Below are positions 1 to 6,254 of a stretch of 15,677 bases of DNA, one piece after another. The stretch comes from Porticoccus sp963974675 (lineage in GTDB: Bacteria; Pseudomonadota; Gammaproteobacteria; Pseudomonadales; Porticoccaceae), in the NCBI GenBank assembly GCA_963974675.1, contig CAXBDQ010000044.1, positions 1 through 15,677 of the forward strand, written 5' to 3'. The notes beneath the pieces were generated by a model. The model saw only the letters and a list, made by a program, of their open reading frames with translations. It was not told the origin of the DNA and searched no databases. Made by a program: the position numbers and the translations under genes. Numbering within the stretch: position 1 is the stretch's first letter; every line of letters begins with the position of its first letter.

Positions 1-85
1 CGCACAGTAATTTTTTGAAATTATTTGCCGCCATGCCAGCGCCACCACGAGAAAACGAAAAACTAACAATAGCTATGCGCAACAT
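1..85 (-). CDS. GT4-type glycosyltransferase, N-terminal fragment (3' end beyond the window)
   Basis: This is a partial gene of 28 complete codons running off the left edge. It starts at ATG 85-83 inside the last codons of the wzy-like gene, overlapping it by 23 bases. A good Shine-Dalgarno sequence, AGAGGT, lies 7 bases upstream. The peptide reads MLRIAIVSFSFSRGGAGMAA and then NNFKKLLC. A hydrophobic beta strand followed by a Ser/Arg-Gly-Gly-Ala-Gly loop and a helix is the usual N-terminus of GT4-family (GT-B fold) transferases, where the Gly-rich loop sits in the acceptor-side domain. The reading frame is open to the window edge. From family knowledge it would transfer a sugar from a nucleotide donor to the growing repeat unit at the inner face of the cytoplasmic membrane. 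The donor and linkage cannot be inferred from 28 residues. The start and frame are well supported; the family call is likely but rests on a short stretch. Confidence 0.72.
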   Translation of the reverse strand, partial: MLRIAIVSFSFSRGGAGMAANNFKKLLC

Positions 86-1283
86 ATTTCACACCTCTTT
101 TATAATAATTAAAAACAAAAAAGGCTACAAAAAATAAAAATAAGCTCGGCGAAAAATACCCAGTCCCACGCACGAACACTTCAACAAATGACGCATAAAT
201 AAAAACAAGTGAAAAAAGGTAGCTCGCTTCGAGCCTTTGATGCCTATAGATCACTCTTCGCAACTTAAAAAATACACAAAAAAATAAAAATATATAGTAA
301 AGTAATAAAAAAATGCCCAAAACACCAAGTTCAGCTATAAGCTTCGCTGCAACAAAACCACCATCTTGGCGATTTAATCCAATTCCACCTTGCCCTTGGT
401 TCAGAATAGTCATAATTTTGTAAGATATTTCAGACGGAGGTTGAGTCCCTAACATTTGAAAACCCAGACCAAAACCATTTGTATCAATCAAAGCATTGTA
501 AGCGGCAAATAAACCTTGCAAATAAACGAGCACGGTCAAATTATCTGAGTCAGGCGACAAAATAATTCGTGTCAAAAAATATGGATCGTTTAAAATAAAG
601 AAAATACCAAATATAGATGTTGGTATAAATATTAAAAAAGATATTAAACTTAAGCGGATAATTAGACTAAGCGCAAGCACTATGTAAATAAGTAACGTCA
701 TTGATTGCACAGATGCCGCTAGGGATGCAACAGCTAAAATAACTAAAAACCTTTTAGGGTTCGAAGACAGTTGGCAAAAGTAGAGTAAAAAGAAAGGACC
801 GAAGAATAGTGAAAAATTGCTAGGCTCACCGAAAGGAAAAACGCCCTTGGATCTTTCATAAATCAGCTTTGAAAAATAGGAATCTGACATGAAAGAAACA
901 GTTAGAAAGAACACCAATGTTAAAAAAACATAAGCTGTATTTTTTTTATTAAAAGTATTATCAGAAATAACTTTTCTAGAAAAATATTTTGCCACAATAA
1001 GAAAAAAAATTAATAAAAAAATCGAAGCAACTGCCTTCACATTGAATTCGTTTCTAATACCTAAAACTAAAAATAGGTACATTAAAAAAACAAAAAGAAA
1101 AAAAATCTCTTGGAGGTGGAATACCTTTTCTAATATCAAAAACTTCAAGTTTAACAACAAAATCAATGAAACAATAAAAAATAAGCCTGTAGCTAGTGAA
1201 CTTGCACCAAAAAGTTCCCTAAAAAGAACAGGGACGAAGCCCAAAGCAATAAACGTCGTAACTACAAAAAATCTGGATTTCAT
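63..1283 (-). CDS. wzy: O-antigen polymerase (Wzy-like), polytopic membrane protein
   Basis: This is a 406-residue, very hydrophobic protein with about 11 to 12 predicted membrane segments, roughly at residues 7-22, 30-50, 57-77, 84-100, 117-134, 155-172, 178-206, 208-231, 311-338, 353-370 and 378-394. A long hydrophilic loop spans about 232-310. This layout, an integral membrane protein with one large loop late in the chain inside an O-antigen cluster, is typical of Wzy, which joins lipid-linked repeat units at the periplasmic face. The motif FGEPSNFS at 151-158 resembles the conserved loop EPS-type motif seen in Wzy/WaaL-like proteins. Wzy proteins diverge too much in sequence for a firm call by eye. 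The start codon overlaps the stop of the upstream GT2 gene as ATGA, with AGGA just upstream of it. The gene is strongly AT-rich, which is usual for wzy. The alternative is another polytopic polysaccharide protein such as a ligase, but no other polymerase candidate is in the window. Confidence 0.78.
   Translation of the reverse strand: MKSRFFVVTTFIALGFVPVLFRELFGASSLATGLFFIVSLILLLNLKFLILEKVFHLQEIFFLFVFLMYLFLVLGIRNEFNVKAVASIFLLIFFLIVAKYFSRKVISDNTFNKKNTAYVFLTLVFFLTVSFMSDSYFSKLIYERSKGVFPFGEPSNFSLFFGPFFLLYFCQLSSNPKRFLVILAVASLAASVQSMTLLIYIVLALSLIIRLSLISFLIFIPTSIFGIFFILNDPYFLTRIILSPDSDNLTVLVYLQGLFAAYNALIDTNGFGLGFQMLGTQPPSEISYKIMTILNQGQGGIGLNRQDGGFVAAKLIAELGVLGIFLLLYYIFLFFCVFFKLRRVIYRHQRLEASYLFSLVFIYASFVEVFVRGTGYFSPSLFLFFVAFFVFNYYKRGVKYVAHSYC
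93..98 (-). promoter_or_regulatory. Ribosome binding site for the partial GT4 gene
   Basis: On the minus strand AGAGGT is followed by 7 bases and then ATG at 85-83. It lies inside the 3' end of the wzy-like gene. It is the main evidence that a new gene begins there, since that gene is cut by the window edge after 28 codons. Confidence 0.65.
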
Positions 1284-2182
1284 TTTATCCTAAATACTTC
1301 TAATGAACTCTTACCTTTAAACTGAATCGAGTCAAAAACACTTTGCATATAAGAAAAAGATAATAATCTAAATATATTTCTAATTAACTTGGTCATAATT
1401 AAATATGATTTATCACCGTATTGGCTTCCGTATTTTTTTGCTAGCCGATCAACTTCTGACTGATGCTTCGGGTTTCTGTTAACTCCCGTTACAACATGGC
1501 CTGCGGTCTTAGAGCCTTCATGAAGCCTGTACAAACATAAATAATTTTTTACTCTAAAAAACTCTTCATTCATATTACTGAAGCGCCACCATAGATCTGT
1601 GTCCATAGTATAATGAAGGTCTTCATCCATTCCACCGGCCTGAAAAAACAAGTTCTTAGTGAAAAACGTGCTCGATCCATATACATTTAGAATGCCAAGA
1701 TTTTTTAGTACTCTCGCACCCCCTTCTCCCTTTCTCATCTTGATGATGTTGAGCTTTTCGTCAGTGAAAACTATTCCTGCTGTAAACCAATTATAACGAC
1801 TATTTTTTTTGAACGCTCTAACAACGGATTCAATTGCGTCTGGCAAGAACAATTCGTCAGAGTTTAACCATGTCAAAAGAGCGCCGTTGCATAGTGAAAA
1901 CCCCTTATTAAAAGCATTAGATTGACCAGCATCTGGCTCAGATATCCAATAATCTATTTTCTCGTTATACTTATCCAAAATTTCTTTCGTGTTATCCTGC
2001 GAGTTTCCATCAACCACAATTAACTCTATATTCTTATAGGTTTGATAAAATACGCTATGTAAAGCTTCCTCTAAATATTTTCCCGCGTTATAAGTAACAA
2101 TTAAAATACTAATAAGTGGGTTTTCTTCGGAAGACTTTTTAAAATTTTCGTCAACTGGTAGCTTGCCTTTATCCTTTGTCAT
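1280..2182 (-). CDS. GT2-family glycosyltransferase
   Basis: This is a 300-residue GT-A fold glycosyltransferase. After a short charged N-terminus, the strand SILIVTYN (about 25-32) opens the nucleotide-binding domain. IVVDGNSQDNT (about 55-65) carries the conserved Asp that contacts the nucleotide. SEPDAGQSNAFNKG (about 81-94) is a hallmark of one GT2 subgroup. The metal-binding DxD site is represented by LNSDE (about 106-110), with Glu where Asp is commoner. DTDLWWRF further on resembles the region carrying the catalytic base. No membrane segments are evident; the role would be sugar addition on the cytoplasmic side. A GTG at 2194 gives a 4-residue longer product. I prefer ATG 2182 because GTGGGG sits about 6 bases upstream, whereas the GTG has no well-spaced site. 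It overlaps the upstream gene by 14 bases and is coupled to wzy by ATGA. Donor and acceptor are unknown. It is AT-rich like its neighbours. Confidence 0.88.
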   Translation of the reverse strand: MTKDKGKLPVDENFKKSSEENPLISILIVTYNAGKYLEEALHSVFYQTYKNIELIVVDGNSQDNTKEILDKYNEKIDYWISEPDAGQSNAFNKGFSLCNGALLTWLNSDELFLPDAIESVVRAFKKNSRYNWFTAGIVFTDEKLNIIKMRKGEGGARVLKNLGILNVYGSSTFFTKNLFFQAGGMDEDLHYTMDTDLWWRFSNMNEEFFRVKNYLCLYRLHEGSKTAGHVVTGVNRNPKHQSEVDRLAKKYGSQYGDKSYLIMTKLIRNIFRLLSFSYMQSVFDSIQFKGKSSLEVFRIK

Positions 2183-3023
2183 TTTTCGCCCCACTCTCCA
2201 CTAATTTATTTTCCAGAATATCCCTTTCAAACATTTTTAGTATTCCGCCGGGCGTACAGTTCGTAATACATATGCTTTTCGATCTTGTCGACAAATTATG
2301 CAAGCCCATCAAATATAAGTAATTGAAGAAAAGAGATTTGTAAACTCCCTCGGAATCCATATTTATATTATCCTTATTTATGCCATAAAAATGACTTTCC
2401 TTTCTCTCAAACTCATAGCAAAAAGCATTGCTTTCAACGCCGAGCAATACTATTTCTCTTGAACCTAAATAGTTGGCCAACGCTAATGAGGCACCCAACA
2501 CTCCCATTCCATAGGTGATTGTCGATATATTTAAATTTTTATTTTTGTGAAATCTTGTAACAAATAAATTAACCCTCACCCAGATAATTTTGAATGCTGG
2601 ATTGTCAATGTAAGGCTTAAACTTTTCTTTATTAAACCACTTACCATTGAGAACTAAAGTTACGTTCGGGTTTAAACTGACAATCTCATCCAAGATCCCA
2701 ATATCCCATTCTCCATTCGCAAGTTTGGGATCTACGAGCACATGATACCTTGGCAGTATAGTAATGTAATGAGGGTGCTTAAATCCCATATTTACAAAAA
2801 TTGCCTCTTCATATTTTAAATCTGAAATATTCTGTTTTTTTACTGACGGACCGTTTCCTACTATAAATATCTTTTTCGCTAAGCCTGAATTTTTTAATTG
2901 TATATTTCTACTTATGTGTTTATTGGCACCAAACAGACTTTCGATTTTGAAAACAATATTCTGTGCAACATTCGCCATTTCAAATATTGCCTCAATTGTG
3001 AAAAATATGGATTTCCAAAACAT
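2169..3023 (-). CDS. GT42 (sialyltransferase)/DUF115-like protein, putative CMP-sugar glycosyltransferase
   Basis: This 284-residue protein has the sequence landmarks of the GT42 sialyltransferase fold (CstI/CstII), shared with DUF115/MptE-like proteins. About 50 N-terminal residues, rich in hydrophobic and amphipathic sequence, precede KIFIVGNGPSVKK at 51-63, the nucleotide-binding Gly-Asn-Gly-Pro-Ser loop. Then come FVNMGF (76-81), TYGMGVLGASLALANYLG (170-187) leading to EIVLLGVES (190-198), SHFYG (210-214) and ITNCTPGG (253-260). In CstII the corresponding segments are AGNGPSL, the helix before YLSGIDFY, and SHYIG, whose His is the proposed catalytic base. His211 here is the matching candidate. 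From family knowledge GT42 enzymes use CMP-activated nonulosonic acids. The gene lies just downstream of a CMP-transferase trio, so I infer it may transfer that sugar. The start is ATG 3023, with TGAGGA ending 5 bases upstream. It is AT-rich. It could instead be a DUF115 protein with another function. Confidence 0.68.
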   Translation of the reverse strand: MFWKSIFFTIEAIFEMANVAQNIVFKIESLFGANKHISRNIQLKNSGLAKKIFIVGNGPSVKKQNISDLKYEEAIFVNMGFKHPHYITILPRYHVLVDPKLANGEWDIGILDEIVSLNPNVTLVLNGKWFNKEKFKPYIDNPAFKIIWVRVNLFVTRFHKNKNLNISTITYGMGVLGASLALANYLGSREIVLLGVESNAFCYEFERKESHFYGINKDNINMDSEGVYKSLFFNYLYLMGLHNLSTRSKSICITNCTPGGILKMFERDILENKLVESGAKNDKG

Positions 3024-3234
3024 AGAGTCCTCAGTTTTTTTAAGTTAATTCTGAATAATTTATCTGAAAGAAGCTTAACTATAGACAGTGCTGATACCTA
3101 GATAACTAGTGCCTTCTTAAGCTGTAAGTTGCACCCATAAAAGTCCAAGATTATTAGTCCGGTACTGCAATGATTTCAGCCTACCTACTGAACAACAGGA
3201 AAATCAGCATACTATTAGTTATAGTTTTAGAAAA
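3024..3234 (-). other. 211-base AT-rich intergenic gap between the HAD gene and the GT42-like gene
   Basis: This is the largest gap in the window; most neighbouring genes overlap or are separated by under 70 bases. It holds the Shine-Dalgarno sequence TGAGGA of the downstream gene. I see no open reading frame of note and no GC-rich stem followed by a T run, so no convincing terminator. A weak promoter-like pair, TTGATT and TAGTAT spaced 18 bases apart, begins at the HAD stop codon. It matches the sigma-70 consensus at only 4 of 6 positions in each box, and AT-rich DNA yields such matches by chance. The gap lies next to the composition break inside the HAD gene, so it may be a scar of cassette exchange. 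Confidence 0.5.
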
Positions 3235-3891
3235 TCAATTGATTTGTCTTAGATTCTTACAGCTTGAAATTTTATGGTACGAACACCACTTGCCGTGGTT
3301 CTTTACCTCACTCCATCCACTTATAAATAAAAAATCTAAACCAGCGCTATTCGCTGCTTCATAATCATATTTACTATCGCCTATAAACAAAGCAGGCTTT
3401 GATATATTTCCGCTCACCAACTCACGAGCCAGGATTTCTTCCTTGGTATCCGGACTTCCGAAAATGCCCCCATCGAAGAGAACTGCAAGTCCACGTTGCA
3501 AAAATACATCACGCAACTCGGCTTGATCGCCACCAGACGCGACCAGCCACCGGGCATTGGGCGTTTGCTGGCGCAGCGTCTCAAGGCCTGGGGCGATGGA
3601 GCAGCTGAGTAAGCCTTCATGCACATTCTCGGCATAAGCTTCCAATAGTGCAGCTAGATCAGGACCCACTTTGTCGGGCACGATTTGTTCGAGAAAGTAG
3701 GCAAATTTCTTGTAGCGCGAAACACCGCCATTGACAACGTGATATTCCACTAAGGCCTGCGCTGCTCCCTCGCCATAAGGCAGAGTCGTCTGATAGAAGG
3801 CGTTGGTCTTAACCTTGTTGGAGTTCAATACTACGCCGTCGCAGTCGAAAACTAGTGTTGAATATTCAGAAATCGCAAAGGGAATATTCAT
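3235..3891 (-). CDS. HAD-superfamily phosphatase (subfamily IA type)
   Basis: This is a 218-residue haloacid dehalogenase-like hydrolase with all four motifs. Motif I is VFDCDGV (14-20), with nucleophile Asp16 and general acid Asp18. Motif II is VASGG (Ser119), motif III is Lys150, and motif IV is GDSKYDY (Asp172, Asp176). The insert of about 25-105 between motifs I and II is a helical C1 cap, as in the phosphoglycolate phosphatase-like group. A longer frame opens at ATG 3948, but its first 19 residues are basic and unlike the family. I choose ATG 3891 because it overlaps the cytidylyltransferase stop as ATGA and puts motif I at the usual distance from the N-terminus. From context the enzyme probably dephosphorylates an intermediate of the sugar acid activated by its upstream partner, as KdsC does for Kdo 8-phosphate, although KdsC itself lacks this kind of cap. 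The last quarter of the gene (below about base 3420) is much more AT-rich than the rest. Confidence 0.85.
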   Translation of the reverse strand: MNIPFAISEYSTLVFDCDGVVLNSNKVKTNAFYQTTLPYGEGAAQALVEYHVVNGGVSRYKKFAYFLEQIVPDKVGPDLAALLEAYAENVHEGLLSCSIAPGLETLRQQTPNARWLVASGGDQAELRDVFLQRGLAVLFDGGIFGSPDTKEEILARELVSGNISKPALFIGDSKYDYEAANSAGLDFLFISGWSEVKNHGKWCSYHKISSCKNLRQIN

Positions 3892-4580
3892 ACCTTTGCC
3901 AACCCTTTTTCTACCATGCATTCGGCGATCTTGAATTCTTCCGGCCAATCAATATCGTAGCTGGTGAACTTGTCCAGTTCGCACAGATAAGGTCGCTGGC
4001 CAATGCGGTCGTCTAATTCACGGTAGATCGTGCTGGATGCCAAAAAGGCTCCGCTATTGACCTCATGCATCGTCTTCAAGCTCTGCGTCCGCGGCCATTT
4101 CTCGGCTCTGCGATCATAATTCATAGGTTGATCATCTTGCCAAAGAAAACTATGGATCGCGGTGGTGGTCATCAGCGAGTCATACCCTTTCTCAAGCTTA
4201 TCCAAATAGATTCGTATCACTTGGTCATAGTGCTTTTCGGTAATAAAGGGTGATGTCACGTGTGTCCAGAGAATATGCCCGCTAGGTATCAAGTCAAGTG
4301 CGTGCGCCACCAGCTGATCGGTACTTGTTTCACTTGAGGCCAGATTCTCAACTCGTTTATGCAAGCGCAGGCGGGGTTCATTCAGTGATTCAGCGAAAGC
4401 CAAAATGTCCGCGTCATTGGTGCTTAGCACCACTTCATCAATCAGCTCGGCTGAAAGCAGTTGGTGAAGCTTTACTTGAATCAAGCCGAAATCAAAACCC
4501 GCAAATGGCTTGATATTTTTACGCACTACACGCTGGCTTCCGGCTCGACAAGGCAAAAAACAGGTCACTTTTTCGGTCAT
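3888..4580 (-). CDS. Acylneuraminate cytidylyltransferase-type CMP-sugar synthase
   Basis: This is a 230-residue, single-domain nucleotidyltransferase of the NeuA/KdsB group, which couples CTP to a 2-keto-3-deoxy sugar acid and releases pyrophosphate. The N-terminal signature LPCRAGSQRVVRKNIKPF (9-26) is a divergent form of the family's xPARxGSKxxxxKNI loop that binds CTP. STNDADI (53-59), HVTSPF (107-112, the family's QPTSPL segment) and a Ser/Thr-rich stretch at 82-87 follow in the expected order. NSGAFLAS (175-182) resembles the substrate-side NGAxY region. YDIDWPEE (208-215) supplies the metal-binding Asp pair (Asp209, Asp211). It is about the normal length and lacks the extra C-terminal hydrolase domain of some NeuA proteins. 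It overlaps both neighbours by ATGA, so aldolase, cytidylyltransferase and phosphatase are probably made together. The divergent loops suggest a substrate other than standard sialic acid or Kdo. The sugar is not identifiable. Confidence 0.86.
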   Translation of the reverse strand: MTEKVTCFLPCRAGSQRVVRKNIKPFAGFDFGLIQVKLHQLLSAELIDEVVLSTNDADILAFAESLNEPRLRLHKRVENLASSETSTDQLVAHALDLIPSGHILWTHVTSPFITEKHYDQVIRIYLDKLEKGYDSLMTTTAIHSFLWQDDQPMNYDRRAEKWPRTQSLKTMHEVNSGAFLASSTIYRELDDRIGQRPYLCELDKFTSYDIDWPEEFKIAECMVEKGLAKV

Positions 4581-6190
4581 TTGACCATTCCGTAAATACT
4601 GGTTTTAAAAATATCATAACGCGACGGGGTGAGCGAAATTAGTGGCAACTTGGCGCTAGACGCCTGAAACTGTTTCACAACACGGTTCATTTCGATATTA
4701 CGCGGATCTTCCCCAGGATAACCATCAAAGCCAGCTAAGTATAGACAACGACACTCACCACTCGCTGCGATTGCAAACGCATATGCCATTACTAGCGAGG
4801 TTGGCGCGGTACAATGCGTTTCGGCAAACGCGAACGTTTCTTCCTGCACATTGAGACCGAAGTCCAGCACTTCCTTGGTCGCCAATGAGGCCTGCACATC
4901 GTCAGGCAACATGGAATAAGGAGTTATCAGTGGCTGCGGTAACTTGACATGGCTTTCACAATCCGCAAGCAGACGAACCGGGTGGCAAGCTACGCGCAGA
5001 TCGATCAGTTGGGCATCGATTGCAGTTTGTGTATTGAGCGCCAAGACTAGCGGTTGATGAGCACGTATAAAGCGCTCCAGCGCCTCGCGATGGCGGGCAA
5101 CGCCGGGACCTGTGCCCAGCAGCAGCACCTCACGCCCCTCGAACTGTGCCCTGGGAGACCAGAGTCCCTTCGGCTCACCGCGATAAAAGTGTCGCGCGGC
5201 ATCCAGAGTGTCGAGATTGAACCTCTTACCCCCTTCCACACGCAGATGCTCGATCACCGCTAACACATCTTCCTCGTCGTAGCGGGAGTCGCTAAGCATT
5301 TCCTGAATATAGGTCGGATGAATACCGTGCTTACCTGCCAGATAGTAATAGGGGTTCGTGCCCCAACCATGGTGTTCTTGCATTGGCTTGAAGTGTTCAC
5401 GGATTAAAGCCATGAGCGGCACCAGGTTTGTTGGCTTACCACGTCGCGCGGCGATCTCGATAGCCAGTTCTTCGGTACGAGCGTTGCCAGGACCGCGCCC
5501 CATCCCGGTAACCGTTGAGTCTACCCAGGCAAGCCCCTCATCCAGCGCCCGAAGGGTATTAGATAGCGCCAACCCGAGGTTATCGTGGGTATGAATACCC
5601 ATCGGGCCTTTCCACTCGCTACGGAACCAACGAATAATTTGAGCCGCTTGTCCAGGGTTCATGCTACCCATGCTATCGGCAAAGTAGAGTGCATCTATTG
5701 GATGCTCCGCCGCTTCTCGAGCCAGGGCCTTAATTTCATCCTCACTACGATCAGCTACCTGCATCAAGTTAAAGCCGACTTGATATCCCCGTTCCTTTAG
5801 CCAGCCTACCGCTGGCAATGATGCCTTGAACTCGTGAACATGGCACGCAATCCTAACCAGATCAACGTGGGATTCACCCGCTGAACTGGGGAACAAACGC
5901 TCCAACGCATGCTCCTGAGGTACGTCTCCCACCAACTCATCGCCGTTTACCATCACACCAACGGTCAAGCCATCTGGAATGGTCAAGCTGCGGAGAAATT
6001 CATCGGTTGTGAAAGCGCATGCTCCCCGAAATCCTTGATTTTTGAGAGTGCGAAAGCCAAGTTCCACAACATCTACCCCAGCAGCTTGCATGGCCACAAG
6101 GTATTGCTGGATCAGCTCTGAAGGGAAATCCCAAGCATTGTAATAGCCACCATCGCGAAGTGTGCAATCAACGAAACGAAATGTATTCAT
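4577..6190 (-). CDS. DRE-TIM (HMGL-like, 4-hydroxy-2-oxovalerate aldolase-like) aldolase with C-terminal extra domain
   Basis: This is a 537-residue two-part protein. Residues 1 to about 270 form a DRE-TIM metallolyase barrel. VDCTLRDGGYYNAWDF (7-22) carries the Arg12-Asp13 catalytic/metal pair. VVELGFR (41-47) follows, GIHTHDNLGLA (198-208) carries metal ligands His200 and His202, and GMGRGPGNARTEE (229-241) is the usual Gly-rich loop. The signature lacks the Glu-Gln of acetyl-CoA-condensing relatives such as isopropylmalate synthase, so a reversible, pyruvate-type aldol reaction is more likely than a Claisen condensation. Residues about 270-345 form a linker region. Residues 351-537 contain VLLLGTGPGV (355-364) and CLYLAGFDGY (482-491), which resemble a DUF115/GT42-like nucleotide-binding fold. 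The upstream gap is 64 bases, with AGAAGAG before ATG 6190. The stop overlaps the cytidylyltransferase start as ATGA, implying one pathway. I infer it builds a 2-keto sugar acid; the substrate is unknown. Confidence 0.82.
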   Translation of the reverse strand: MNTFRFVDCTLRDGGYYNAWDFPSELIQQYLVAMQAAGVDVVELGFRTLKNQGFRGACAFTTDEFLRSLTIPDGLTVGVMVNGDELVGDVPQEHALERLFPSSAGESHVDLVRIACHVHEFKASLPAVGWLKERGYQVGFNLMQVADRSEDEIKALAREAAEHPIDALYFADSMGSMNPGQAAQIIRWFRSEWKGPMGIHTHDNLGLALSNTLRALDEGLAWVDSTVTGMGRGPGNARTEELAIEIAARRGKPTNLVPLMALIREHFKPMQEHHGWGTNPYYYLAGKHGIHPTYIQEMLSDSRYDEEDVLAVIEHLRVEGGKRFNLDTLDAARHFYRGEPKGLWSPRAQFEGREVLLLGTGPGVARHREALERFIRAHQPLVLALNTQTAIDAQLIDLRVACHPVRLLADCESHVKLPQPLITPYSMLPDDVQASLATKEVLDFGLNVQEETFAFAETHCTAPTSLVMAYAFAIAASGECRCLYLAGFDGYPGEDPRNIEMNRVVKQFQASSAKLPLISLTPSRYDIFKTSIYGMVK

Positions 6191-6243
6191 TTAAAGCTCT
6201 TCTTGTGGTGAAGCATAAAATTTAAACTCTCCTCTTCAATCAT
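6187..6243 (-). CDS. Possible 18-residue leader ORF upstream of the aldolase
   Basis: In the 64-base gap after fcl there is an open frame reading MIEEESLNFMLHHKKSFK. Its TGA stop overlaps the aldolase ATG as ATGA, the same arrangement used between many genes here. An internal ATG at its tenth codon has GAGGAG about 12 bases upstream; the first ATG has no clear ribosome binding site. I do not recognise the peptide. It may be a coupling leader or simply a chance frame in a short spacer. Confidence 0.2.
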   Translation of the reverse strand: MIEEESLNFMLHHKKSFK

Positions 6244-6254
6244 AGAAACCGTGC

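Noticed and set aside
951..1110. Runs of A and T that might suggest terminators or slippage tracts
   Set aside because: They sit inside the AT-rich wzy coding frame, where Phe, Lys and Asn codons explain them, and no stem precedes them.
3090..3115. CTAG-TTAT-CTAG inverted repeat in the intergenic gap
   Set aside because: The stem is only 4 bases, with no T run after it; too weak for a terminator or operator.
3235..3948. Longer 237-residue version of the HAD protein
   Set aside because: The extra 19 residues are basic and unlike the family, would overlap the cytidylyltransferase by 61 bases, and ignore the ATGA-coupled start at 3891.
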